Shown here in pieces: positions 1 to 7,976 of a DNA stretch of 64,000 bases. The translations under genes were made by a program, and so were the position numbers. Numbering within the stretch: position 1 is the first letter of the stretch; each line of letters starts with the position of its first letter. The stretch lies in contig NZ_FUZI01000001.1 of NCBI RefSeq assembly GCF_900166965.1, forward strand, positions 1,054,001 through 1,118,000. Reading direction: 5' to 3'. Source of the stretch: Photobacterium piscicola. GTDB lineage: Bacteria; Pseudomonadota; Gammaproteobacteria; Enterobacterales; Vibrionaceae. The notes under the pieces were generated by a model, which saw only the letters and a list, made by a program, of their open reading frames with translations, ran no database searches and was not told where the DNA came from.

Positions 1-198
1 CATAATGAAAAGATAAAAGTATTAACGGGCACGAATCTACAAATGGCAGCAGAAATGCTACTTGAGCGAGATGAATATACTTTAACTGATTTTTGCCAAC
101 AAGCATTAGCATCAGCACATAGAGGAATAACAAGTTTAGATGAACAATTTCAGCAACAAAAGAAACCCAAATTAATTCCTGAAGAAGATGGTATCTAA
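1..198 (+). CDS. C-terminal fragment, probable mannose-family PTS EIIA component
   Basis: An open frame enters from the left edge and ends at a TAA at 196-198, giving the last 65 residues of a protein. The segment VLTGTNLQMAAEMLLER resembles the conserved G-x-NLPM-hhE region near the C-terminus of mannose/sorbose-family PTS EIIA domains, which carry phosphate from HPr to EIIB during sugar uptake. The active-site histidine would lie upstream, outside the window. A strong hairpin with a T-run follows the stop at once, so this is the last gene of its transcript. The assignment rests on one short motif, so the family call is tentative; the presence of a real coding end is much more certain. Confidence 0.5.
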   Translation, partial: HNEKIKVLTGTNLQMAAEMLLERDEYTLTDFCQQALASAHRGITSLDEQFQQQKKPKLIPEEDGI

Positions 199-205
199 AA
201 ACATT

Positions 206-236
206 AAAAAAAGCACCGATAATTCGGTGCTTTTTT
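206..236. terminator. Bidirectional rho-independent terminator
   Basis: An AAGCACCGA / TCGGTGCTT stem with a 3-nt loop is flanked by A-runs on the left and T-runs on the right. It can end both the rightward gene stopping at 198 and the leftward lptA-like gene stopping at 264. Confidence 0.85.
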
Positions 237-263
237 ATAGTGACGGTCTGCTCTAAAATATAT

Positions 264-752
264 TTACTTCGTTTCCGGTAATAATTTGGTTTTAACTTGC
301 TGAGATTTAGTTCCCGTCGCCTTCATAAACTGCGCTTTAAGATTATAACTGATGGTATTGGCGCGAATAATATTCCCATCTTGGGTTATTTTAGCGTTTT
401 TCTTTAATACCATCATGCTATCAGAAGGGGTATAGATGCCATAACTCGATTCACCATTAATGACTTTGCCATCTTTCATTACACGTTTGAAGTGAGCAGG
501 CTTGCCATACACTTCAATCGTTTTTAATTCTTTAGTTTTCGCATTAAGTTTAATCACCGCTTTATCTGCTTTAATGGTGATGCCACCTTGAACAATATCT
601 ACTTTGCCGATTAGTGTTGTCGTATTATTTTCAACATCAACATCTTGAGTAACAGATGATAATTGGATAGGTAGTGCTGTTTCTGCCGTAGCAGCCAAAA
701 CAGAGGTACTCAAAAGTAAGAGTAAAGTCGCAGTAAATAGCTTTTTCTTCAT
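264..752 (-). CDS. lptA: LptA/OstA-like periplasmic LPS-transport protein
   Basis: The 162-aa protein has a signal peptide (MKKKLFTATLLLLLSTSVLA) followed by an OstA/LptA-type beta-jellyroll. Recognisable family features are the LIGKVDIVQGGITIKADKA segment, YGKPAHF and the IIRANTISYNLKAQ segment near the end. LptA proteins bridge the periplasm and carry lipopolysaccharide from the LptBFGC complex to LptD. In E. coli lptA sits between lptC and lptB; here the gene stands alone. It faces a divergent efflux operon upstream and a convergent PTS gene downstream. That isolation means it could be a paralogue rather than the main LptA. The family call is firm; the symbol is less so. Confidence 0.75.
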   Translation of the reverse strand: MKKKLFTATLLLLLSTSVLAATAETALPIQLSSVTQDVDVENNTTTLIGKVDIVQGGITIKADKAVIKLNAKTKELKTIEVYGKPAHFKRVMKDGKVINGESSYGIYTPSDSMMVLKKNAKITQDGNIIRANTISYNLKAQFMKATGTKSQQVKTKLLPETK

Positions 753-974
753 TATTTATTATTCTCATCATGTGATGCTAATTTTGCCACGATAATACCA
801 AGGAATTAAAGACGCTATTGCTTCTCTTCTTACGCACTTAAAATATATCGCTCTTTTTATATTCTAACTTATTTTTACAGTTTTATCTTAAAGCTATTTG
901 TTTGTTTCACTTCATGCCTTATCGCTAAATATATATTCCATATAATCAATACGTTATAAATACACATCAAATTA

Positions 975-1024
975 TTGTTGCACATACAACAAAATAAGAT
1001 TAAATTACATCTATTATTGTTGTA
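975..1024. promoter_or_regulatory. Candidate MarR operator: TTGTTG inverted and direct repeats
   Basis: TTGTTG-cacata-CAACAA (975-992) is a perfect 6-bp inverted repeat. A further TTGTTGTA half-site lies at 1017-1024, just before the first gene of an operon that ends in a marR-type gene. MarR proteins usually bind such imperfect palindromes next to the operon they control. The link to this regulator is inference. Confidence 0.4.
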
Positions 1025-1038
1025 TAGGTTACAAAAAA

Positions 1039-2088
1039 ATGAAAGAAAAATTTTATCAATACCTTATTTATAGCGTACTCACTATCATTGCGTGTTTTTC
1101 CCTCTTTTTATTGATTAGTGATAACATTGCGCCCTTTACCACTCAATCAACTTTATACCGTGCTGTTGCCAATATTTCACCGCAAGTTTCTGGTGTGATC
1201 ACCAATGTGGCGGTTAAAAATGGCCAAACAATCGATAAAGGAGAGCTACTATTTAACATTGATCCTACCCCCTATGCACTTAAGGTGCGTCAGGCTCAAG
1301 CAGATTTAGCCCAAGCAGATCAAAACTATTCCGCACAAACACAGCAATTAGTCACTGCAAATCAGCTGTTAAAACAACGTCAATTACAATCACATAATGC
1401 CGCTATTTCACTCACTAGATTTCAGCAATTAATTAATAAAGGCTTGGTGACTCATCAACAATTTGATGACATACAAACACAAGCAGCAGTTGCAAATAGT
1501 GCTTATCAAGGTGCTAAAGCTGATGTACTACGCATAAAAGCCCTGCTTAATGGCAAATCTAACAATGCTGCAGTTAAATTAGCTCAGGCTAAGCTAGCTC
1601 AAGCTCAATTAGATTTAGCACATACCCATGTGATCGCCCAAACCACAGGCACAATCACCAACCTACAACTACAGGTGGGAAGCTATATTAATCAAGGTAC
1701 GCCTGCTCTGTTTATCGTTAATGAAAACAATGTCTGGTTAAGCGCCGATTTTAATGAAAAAGGAATGACCCAATTACAACCTCAACATATGGTTTATATT
1801 GCGTTTGACGCCATTCCAGGCAAAGTATTCAAAGGTGAGATAAGCAGTCAAGATCGGGCTGAATTTGATGCTGAAAACCCCAATAACCAACTATCAACAG
1901 TAGCAAATGATAAAAATTGGATCCGTGAATTACAAAAAATTCGCACTCGTATTACGGTTAATGATCTTGATCCTGCTTTAATTTCAGGTGCCAGGGCCAG
2001 TGTTATTGTTCAAAGCAGTAACCCAATTATCAATACAATAGCGCAAATATGGATCAAGCTAGTCGCTATTTTTCACTATATTTATTAG
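1039..2088 (+). CDS. HlyD/EmrA-type membrane fusion (periplasmic adaptor) protein
   Basis: The 349-aa protein has one N-terminal membrane anchor (about residues 11-28). A barrel-sandwich/lipoyl half-motif follows (VSGVITNVAVKNGQTIDKGE, about 48-67), then an alanine- and glutamine-rich alpha-hairpin (about 85-195), then the second lipoyl half (TTGTITNLQLQVGSYINQG) and a beta-barrel. This is the layout of adaptors of EmrA/AaeA type, which join an inner-membrane pump to an outer-membrane channel. It is the first gene of a three-gene operon, 12 bp from the DUF2955 gene, which replaces the usual MFS or FUSC-type pump partner. The substrate cannot be read from sequence. Confidence 0.85.
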   Translation: MKEKFYQYLIYSVLTIIACFSLFLLISDNIAPFTTQSTLYRAVANISPQVSGVITNVAVKNGQTIDKGELLFNIDPTPYALKVRQAQADLAQADQNYSAQTQQLVTANQLLKQRQLQSHNAAISLTRFQQLINKGLVTHQQFDDIQTQAAVANSAYQGAKADVLRIKALLNGKSNNAAVKLAQAKLAQAQLDLAHTHVIAQTTGTITNLQLQVGSYINQGTPALFIVNENNVWLSADFNEKGMTQLQPQHMVYIAFDAIPGKVFKGEISSQDRAEFDAENPNNQLSTVANDKNWIRELQKIRTRITVNDLDPALISGARASVIVQSSNPIINTIAQIWIKLVAIFHYIY

Positions 2089-2100
2089 TGAGTAAGGCAT

Positions 2101-3087
2101 ATGACATTTAATAAAAGTGATACCAATAATGCGTTACGAATTGCGTTAACCATCACCTTTTGTATGCTAATAGGTAAATTAGCCAATTTTAATTCGCCAG
2201 TTTATTTTGCACTTTATCCAACACTGTTAATGACCAAAGGGCGTCAATTTTCATGGGTTGGTATTGGCCGAATGTTCTTACCTACGTTTATCGCCGCTAG
2301 CACAGCGTTAATTGTTAGTAACTTATTTTATAACCATCCTTTTATTATTTGGACGATCAGCTTATTTTTCTTTGATTTTATGCGGCGTCGAGCCAATACG
2401 CCTGCAAAATTAAATCAATTATTAATGCCAACGTTTAATTGGATTTTAATCATTATTTTTGCTCAACATACTGATATGAATATGGCAATGAGGATCCATG
2501 AAATATTATTAGCAATGATCATTACCGCTGTAATAGCAAAAATAATGATAAGGCTATTTCCTATCACGGCCCAACAACCACCATTAACTCCTATGCCCAT
2601 GTTTAATGTCAGTTATCGACACCGATTTATCACATTAACTTTACTGGGGATCAGCGTTGCGTTTCTTATGATCGTTGACTTAATTTCAGCCACATTTTGC
2701 CTAGTACCCGTTATTGCTGCGGTTACACAGTTAAACCGAACTAACTATGTAAAAACGGTAAAATTACGTTTTATCACTCAAATTGGAGGTTGTGTGATTG
2801 CTCTGATTTTTTCAGTTTTGATGATGGGACATCAAACCATTATTCCTTACTACGCTTTTATTCTTGGGGGGTTGATATTTGTTCTAGCATTGATGATGAC
2901 TATAACTAACGGTATTGCGCGTGACATTCATGCTGATACCATTTTAGCGACAGTATTACCGATCCAACTCTATTTAGGAAATAATAGCTTTAATTTGAAC
3001 AGTACCTTTCTACGCGGGTGGGAACTGGCGGTAACTTTAGGTATATTGTTTTTAATCCATTTCTTAAGTTCGACCAAGAGATCCTAA
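2101..3087 (+). CDS. DUF2955 (FUSC-like) inner-membrane protein
   Basis: The 328-aa protein has roughly ten hydrophobic segments in two similar halves. The half starting ALRIALTITFCMLIGKL and the YFALYPTLLMTKGR segment are typical of DUF2955 proteins, which are distantly related to the FUSC/AaeB aromatic-acid efflux family. It is coded directly after an HlyD-type adaptor, as AaeB follows AaeA in E. coli, so it is probably the inner-membrane component of an export pump. Its stop codon overlaps the next start by one base (TAATG), so it is translationally coupled to the MarR regulator. No cytoplasmic domain is visible. The role in efflux is inferred from the family and the neighbours. Confidence 0.75.
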   Translation: MTFNKSDTNNALRIALTITFCMLIGKLANFNSPVYFALYPTLLMTKGRQFSWVGIGRMFLPTFIAASTALIVSNLFYNHPFIIWTISLFFFDFMRRRANTPAKLNQLLMPTFNWILIIIFAQHTDMNMAMRIHEILLAMIITAVIAKIMIRLFPITAQQPPLTPMPMFNVSYRHRFITLTLLGISVAFLMIVDLISATFCLVPVIAAVTQLNRTNYVKTVKLRFITQIGGCVIALIFSVLMMGHQTIIPYYAFILGGLIFVLALMMTITNGIARDIHADTILATVLPIQLYLGNNSFNLNSTFLRGWELAVTLGILFLIHFLSSTKRS

Positions 3088-3551
3088 TGAATTCTGTTAT
3101 TACTAATATACCTGAATTGGATAGTAGCCTAAGTTTTACCATTGGAATTACTTACAAACAATTTAGAACCATTGCTAATCAATCACTTAATTCAAAATTT
3201 GATATCACTTTAGAAATGCTAGGTGCATTACGAGTATTAGATCATTTAGGTGAAATACCTCAACAGACCGTCGCAGAAGCATTACAACGAGAGCGATCAG
3301 TAACAAAACGTTTAATCGATAACTGCATTAAACGAGACTTAGTTGAAGCAAAGAAAAGTGTCGATAATAAAAAAGCACGGTACTTGGTGCTTACTCCTAA
3401 GGGATTAACGGTCAAGCAGCAAGCTGATATTGTCATTAAAGCCATTACACTTGATTTTTATGCTCCCCTTAATGCACAAGAATGTGAACAGTTATTATCT
3501 CTTTGCCGTCGACTAGTAAAACCTGATTTTATTTTAGGCAATGACAATTAA
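3087..3551 (+). CDS. MarR-family transcriptional regulator
   Basis: The 154-aa protein has a winged-helix core. The segment LGEIPQQTVAEALQRERSVT is the recognition-helix region and NKKARYLVLTPKG is the wing followed by the usual LT-x-KG turn. MarR proteins are dimeric repressors released by small aromatic ligands. The ATG at 3087 overlaps the stop of the DUF2955 gene by one base; an in-frame upstream start at 3018 would bury 23 residues in that gene and is less likely. As the last gene of the efflux operon it probably controls its own transcript, perhaps through the TTGTTG repeats near 975-1024. Confidence 0.85.
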   Translation: MNSVITNIPELDSSLSFTIGITYKQFRTIANQSLNSKFDITLEMLGALRVLDHLGEIPQQTVAEALQRERSVTKRLIDNCIKRDLVEAKKSVDNKKARYLVLTPKGLTVKQQADIVIKAITLDFYAPLNAQECEQLLSLCRRLVKPDFILGNDN

Positions 3552-3569
3552 TCTACCTAATAAAGCAAT

Positions 3570-3599
3570 GAGCTGTTAGTACTCTATAGTTAACAGCTC
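3570..3599. terminator. Inverted repeat after the efflux operon
   Basis: GAGCTGTTA and TAACAGCTC form a 9-bp stem with a 12-nt loop directly after the marR stop. No clear T-run follows, so it may be a weak terminator or a 3'-end stabilising hairpin. Confidence 0.5.
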
Positions 3600-3729
3600 A
3601 ATACTCTTCAAATAATGCCCATATCTTCACCTAGATTCATTAATAGCTCTATGTTATAACATAACAAGAATATTGCTATTTACCAGAATTATTGTCACTC
3701 ATCAAATGATGAATATGGAGCCTACTTAG

Positions 3730-4392
3730 ATGCGTTTGAATGCCTTACCCTGTTTTATATTATCCATCGCTGCGTTATTACCCCTAACCAGCCAAGCGCA
3801 TCCCCACTCTTGGATTAATATGAAAACCTACATAGAGGGAAGTAGCACTCAAATTACAGGGTTTAAGATGGTATGGACATTTGATGCCATGACGACTGCT
3901 TATATGCTGGATGGCGAAGACATGTCGCCAGCAAACAAGCAGCAAACACTGAAAGATACAGCCCAATCAGTGATGGAAAACATGAAAAATGCGCACTATT
4001 TTACTTATTTTTATGATAATGAAACGCCAATTAAATACCATATTCCAGCCGGTGGCGAATTGGTTAAACCCCGCGCAAAAGCAACACTGACTTTTGAGTT
4101 ACCTTTATCAAAGCCAAAAGCTATCACCAAAGATTCGTTGAAATTATTAATTTTTGAGCCAAGTTATTATGTTGATATGTCATGGGGTAATAAAAGTGAC
4201 ATTATCCTTTCTCCAGAACTAGCAAAAACATGTCGTTTTACATTAGTAGAGCCAAACCCAACGCCAGAACAAGTAACTTTTGCCATGTCACTTCCAGCAG
4301 ATGCTGATCCTGATAATCAATTAGGGCAAGTGTTTACGCAAACAGTAAAATTACACTGCGATATCAACACCACTGCGCCTTCCACCAAATAG
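3730..4392 (+). CDS. DUF1007 periplasmic protein of a metal-transport pair
   Basis: The 220-aa protein has a signal peptide ending near residue 23 (LPLTSQA) and then the DUF1007 hallmark HPHSWINMKTY, followed by FKMVWTFDAMTTAYML. DUF1007 proteins are predicted periplasmic partners of NicO/RcnA-type nickel-cobalt or zinc transporters and are often coded directly upstream of them, as here (21 bp). The early histidines of the mature chain may bind metal. In this window it could serve nickel supply to the FHL hydrogenase, but zinc or cobalt is equally possible from sequence alone. No regulator is adjacent. Confidence 0.75.
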   Translation: MRLNALPCFILSIAALLPLTSQAHPHSWINMKTYIEGSSTQITGFKMVWTFDAMTTAYMLDGEDMSPANKQQTLKDTAQSVMENMKNAHYFTYFYDNETPIKYHIPAGGELVKPRAKATLTFELPLSKPKAITKDSLKLLIFEPSYYVDMSWGNKSDIILSPELAKTCRFTLVEPNPTPEQVTFAMSLPADADPDNQLGQVFTQTVKLHCDINTTAPSTK

Positions 4393-4413
4393 TTTTAATT
4401 TAGGATCTATCCA

Positions 4414-5442
4414 ATGAAATCCGACTATCATTCCCCTGTAGAGGTTGATAATAATCCTCCACTATCATCTTGTGCTCATCATCAATCGCATGAACACGCT
4501 AAAATTCATCCAACACCTGTCTCATGGTTAGCCCGTATAAGTGTGTTACTGCTGTTTGTGGCTAGTGGCTATATGTTATGGCAGCAATGGCCAGCACTAC
4601 TGATGGAAAGTATTAAATGGCAACGCGACATTAATGGTCAGTTAAGTGATTTACTCTATGATGCACAACAAAACATAACCGCCGCTTATTCATTAGCAGG
4701 CTTGAGCTTTCTGTATGGTATTTTTCATTCGCTAGGCCCCGGTCATGGTAAAATGATTGTCACCACTTACCTCGCCACTAACCCTGCAAAAATAAAGGCC
4801 AGTTTAGTAATGACAGTGGTATCAGCATTTGTACAAGCGCTGGTTGCCATTACGTTAGTCAGTATTTTATTAATATTTTTTAAATCCTCAATGCGACAAG
4901 TCAACGATGCCGCAGATCAATTTATTAGCTATAGTTTTATGGCCATGCTGTTACTTGGAGCGATCGTTATTTACCGCAGTCTAAAACAGGCATGGCAACT
5001 TAGAATGCAACAACAGCACCATAACCATAACCATAACCATAACCATGGTAGTGAATGTGGTTGTGGTCATAAACACTTTGCTAGTGCAGATGAAATTAAT
5101 AACGCGACCAGTTTACGAGAATATATTGTCATCATCTTCAGTATTGGTATCCGTCCCTGCACTGGTGCTATTTTAGTGTTGTTATTTGCTAATATGGTTG
5201 GACTGTATTGGCTTGGCGTTATAAGTGCAATACTCATGGCAGTGGGAACAGCACTGACCACATCAGCCATTGCATTATTGACCTTATCTGGTAAGAAAAT
5301 CGTCAGCCGCTATTTAGCCACCAACGAACGCCAACGAACAATGACTGGTATTATTCTAAAATTATTCGGGGGCATATTGTTGGTGTTGTTAGCCATCATA
5401 CTACTTAACGGTCACAGCTATGGTATGTCGCCCGTCTTATAA
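4414..5442 (+). CDS. NicO/RcnA-type nickel-cobalt transporter
   Basis: The 342-aa membrane protein has a histidine-rich N-terminus (CAHHQSHEHAKIHP), a first membrane helix near residues 35-53 and the NicO signature GIFHSLGPGHGKMIV. A cytoplasmic metal-binding loop made of alternating His and Asn, then CGCGHKH, separates two transmembrane groups; the second contains SIGIRPCTGAILVL. NicO-family proteins move Ni2+ or Co2+; RcnA exports them, others import. The direction here is not decidable from sequence. It pairs with the DUF1007 gene just upstream. The His-Asn loop is encoded by a perfect hexamer repeat at 5019-5046. Confidence 0.85.
   Translation: MKSDYHSPVEVDNNPPLSSCAHHQSHEHAKIHPTPVSWLARISVLLLFVASGYMLWQQWPALLMESIKWQRDINGQLSDLLYDAQQNITAAYSLAGLSFLYGIFHSLGPGHGKMIVTTYLATNPAKIKASLVMTVVSAFVQALVAITLVSILLIFFKSSMRQVNDAADQFISYSFMAMLLLGAIVIYRSLKQAWQLRMQQQHHNHNHNHNHGSECGCGHKHFASADEINNATSLREYIVIIFSIGIRPCTGAILVLLFANMVGLYWLGVISAILMAVGTALTTSAIALLTLSGKKIVSRYLATNERQRTMTGIILKLFGGILLVLLAIILLNGHSYGMSPVL
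5019..5046 (+). repeat. CCATAA hexamer repeat coding a His-Asn run
   Basis: Four perfect CCATAA units plus CCAT encode alternating His-Asn in the metal-binding loop of the NicO transporter. Unit gain or loss would keep the reading frame and change the loop length. Confidence 0.8.
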
Positions 5443-5483
5443 TCAAAAGATACCCAACAGAGCGACTAGGTTGATCTAGAAAA

Positions 5484-5547
5484 TAAAAAGGTTGAGTGGC
5501 TATCACTTTCAATAAGAAAGAAATAACAATACACTCAACCTTTTTTA
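5484..5547. terminator. Bidirectional terminator between convergent genes
   Basis: AAAAAGGTTGAGTG and CACTCAACCTTTTT form a 14-bp stem around a long loop. T-runs are present in both reading directions, ending the NicO gene (+) and the flippase gene (-). Confidence 0.75.
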
Positions 5548-5574
5548 TTGGCTCACATCAGGAGATTTAATCAC

Positions 5575-6879
5575 TCAATCAACACTAACACCTTGTCGTC
5601 GATATTCACGTAAAATCTGCTGCTCTGCCACGGTCGATAAAATAAACATCATCACATACCCAAAACCCAGCGCCACAATAATTGCCACCACATTGGCAGT
5701 AAACAGTGCCAGCAGATAATAACTTACCACCAAAGTAACGATGCCACTTAATCGAATCATTAAACTCAATGTAAATTTACCATGAGCTTTGATATACGCT
5801 AACTGGTAAGCATTAAGCATCATGAAAATAAAGAAAATAGAGAAATGAAATAATACAATCTCTGCACCTTTATATTGTGTAGGGAAAATAAACCCAACAA
5901 TATCTTTACCACCAATAAGCATAACCAAGAAAAAGCTCACACTCACAATGACAGCTAATCGGTATACCCAACGACGAATAGCACGTATTTGAGCATGCTC
6001 ACCTTTACGTACACTTTGCGATAATTCAGGTAATACAAATCGATAGATAGGAAATACGAATAACATTGTCATATAAGTAAATATCGGTCTAACAACCACT
6101 TGAAAATCACCTAACTCATCTAAACTAAAATGGGTGATCGTTAGTAGAACCGCCGCATAAATCATTAAAATACTGGCTCCGGCTTCTAAAGATGCCGTGA
6201 AACTTTTGCGGACATAATTACGCATATTAGGATCAAGCTGCACCGTCGTTAACGGTTTTGTCGCTATCTGTTTTCTACGTTTCCAATACATGAAATGAGC
6301 AACAATCAATGAAGAAACCATTACACTATAAAAAAGAGAAGCTAACGCAGTAAAGTGTAAAATATAGTAACAACACACAAAGGTAATAACATTTGATGTC
6401 GGTTCAATCCATGTCACTTTATTTGAAACATCGTATAAACGGTACATAGCGATTAAATTGGTAAAGTATATTTTTAACCCCATACCAAAAATAACGCCAA
6501 CCATTTCAAAATAGCCAACATTTATATGTAATTCATGTTTTATATAGGGTAAAACTAAACCCCATGTAATAAGTACAACGATAATCAAACTGAAGCGGAA
6601 TATATTGATAATATCATGATCATTGTGTGTCTGACTGTAAGTAACAACCATTGATGATCGAAAGCCCGTCATTAAAATTAATGATAATGACACAATATCA
6701 ATAACACTATTAAATAGTGCTAAATCGTCTTTTGCTACCCACTGTGCCAACCAAACTTTAAACAAAAAACCAATCGAAATACTGGCTAATGTTGCCCAAA
6801 TACCCGCAACAAATGCTTTTTTTAATCGTGTCAATGTATCAACATCATCAACTAAAGGAATGGCCTGCGGCTCTTTCAT
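5575..6879 (-). CDS. Wzx/MATE-type polysaccharide flippase
   Basis: The 434-aa protein consists almost wholly of hydrophobic segments, about twelve predicted membrane helices, with short basic loops such as WKRRKQIATK. Length and topology fit the oligosaccharide-flippase part of the MOP superfamily (Wzx, MATE), which moves lipid-linked glycans or small compounds across the inner membrane. The segment FPIYRFVLPELSQSVRKGE in the second half is typical of Wzx-like members. No glycosyltransferase or polymerase genes are adjacent, so the substrate and pathway are unknown. It stands alone between two convergent or unrelated units. Confidence 0.7.
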   Translation of the reverse strand: MKEPQAIPLVDDVDTLTRLKKAFVAGIWATLASISIGFLFKVWLAQWVAKDDLALFNSVIDIVSLSLILMTGFRSSMVVTYSQTHNDHDIINIFRFSLIIVVLITWGLVLPYIKHELHINVGYFEMVGVIFGMGLKIYFTNLIAMYRLYDVSNKVTWIEPTSNVITFVCCYYILHFTALASLFYSVMVSSLIVAHFMYWKRRKQIATKPLTTVQLDPNMRNYVRKSFTASLEAGASILMIYAAVLLTITHFSLDELGDFQVVVRPIFTYMTMLFVFPIYRFVLPELSQSVRKGEHAQIRAIRRWVYRLAVIVSVSFFLVMLIGGKDIVGFIFPTQYKGAEIVLFHFSIFFIFMMLNAYQLAYIKAHGKFTLSLMIRLSGIVTLVVSYYLLALFTANVVAIIVALGFGYVMMFILSTVAEQQILREYRRQGVSVD

Positions 6880-6991
6880 ACGTAATAACTGTAGAGAAAC
6901 ATATTAATATGATACTGGATTTTTCAAATGAGATCTAAAGCGAATAACGGATTTAATAATTACCGCTTAAAAAACATTATTATTAACTGAT

Positions 6992-7210
6992 TTATAATGG
7001 TTTTATTTCACCAACTAACGCATAAATCATTTCAAATTCAACACAATATCGATCTAACTGATGTAATAAGAAATTTAGGTTTTTATTTAACCCATGATTC
7101 ACACAATAACGAATCGTTTTTTCCGTGCCTTTGATTTCAAATCGAGCAATAATTAATCGATATTTTAATTGTTGGTGTGGTAATAAGAAAAAACCTACGA
7201 GGGAAGCCAT
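6992..7210 (-). CDS. Small hypothetical protein (72 aa)
   Basis: I do not recognise this protein. It begins with a short hydrophobic stretch (LVGFFLLP) followed by a mixed-charge part with two Cys and a possible amphipathic helix (NKNLNFLLHQLDRYCVEFEM). A modest GGA ribosome site lies 7 nt before the ATG. It is transcribed in the same direction as the flippase but starts upstream of it by about 110 bp. It could be a real small gene or a chance frame in AT-rich DNA. Confidence 0.4.
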   Translation of the reverse strand: MASLVGFFLLPHQQLKYRLIIARFEIKGTEKTIRYCVNHGLNKNLNFLLHQLDRYCVEFEMIYALVGEIKPL

Positions 7211-7467
7211 CTTGAATCCAAAGAATAATATAACGTAATATCTCTCTGCATTCTAACAACTTTTAGAATATAATTAATAAGTTAAAATGAAATCAAAATT
7301 CTTAAAAATATATTATAAGTTCACCTAAATATTAACTTCGATATCAGCGTATTAAAATCACCCATTCAATTTTGGTTACAATTTATTCCATATTAAGTAA
7401 GATGTTCGGATTGTAATCATAACTATGGCTAGGTATAAGTAGTGCTTATTCTAACTATGAGAAACTT

Positions 7468-7947
7468 ATGAAAATAATCCCCATCCAGACATCACATTGG
7501 CAGCAAATCGAATATATTCAACATTTAGCCTATGGTGATGATTTTTCAGAAGCTATTGAAGTATTAAAAAGCAAAGTTACAATATCACCACAAACGTGCT
7601 TTGTATGTATCAATGAGCAACAGCATGTCCTTGGGTATCTCATTAGTCACCCTCATCATAAAGGTTCAACACCTAAGTTAGATCAACTAAGTACACCAAT
7701 TGAGAGTAATCACCTACACCTACATGATTTAGCAATCATTACCTCGGCTCAAGGACAAGGATTACCAAAATTATTGCTTAGCCATCTATTTACTGTACTT
7801 GAAAATTTGGACTATCAGTCTATTTCATTAGTTTCAGTTCAAAATTCCGCAGCATTTTGGCAACGATATAATTTTATTACTGATAACAGCTTAACTACAC
7901 CTATAAACTACGGTGATAATGCAATATGTATGTCTCGCTATATATAA
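7468..7947 (+). CDS. GNAT-family N-acetyltransferase
   Basis: The 159-aa protein shows the GNAT fold order: an N-terminal beta/alpha part, a central strand (LHLHDLAIITSAQGQGLPK) whose SAQGQGLPK corresponds to the acetyl-CoA pyrophosphate loop (Q/R-x-x-G-x-G/A), and the late segment SLVSVQNSAAFWQRYNF where the asparagine and the FW-x-x-x-x-F turn are family hallmarks. The substrate is unknown. It is convergent with the diguanylate cyclase that ends 29 bp further on. The single gene has a short GAGAA ribosome site before the ATG. Confidence 0.8.
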   Translation: MKIIPIQTSHWQQIEYIQHLAYGDDFSEAIEVLKSKVTISPQTCFVCINEQQHVLGYLISHPHHKGSTPKLDQLSTPIESNHLHLHDLAIITSAQGQGLPKLLLSHLFTVLENLDYQSISLVSVQNSAAFWQRYNFITDNSLTTPINYGDNAICMSRYI

Positions 7948-7976
7948 ATAAATTTAATCATTATTATTTATAAATC

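Noticed and set aside
3692..3705. FNR-like site TTGTCACTCATCAA upstream of the DUF1007 gene
   Set aside because: Only one half matches the consensus. Such partial matches are expected by chance in AT-rich DNA.
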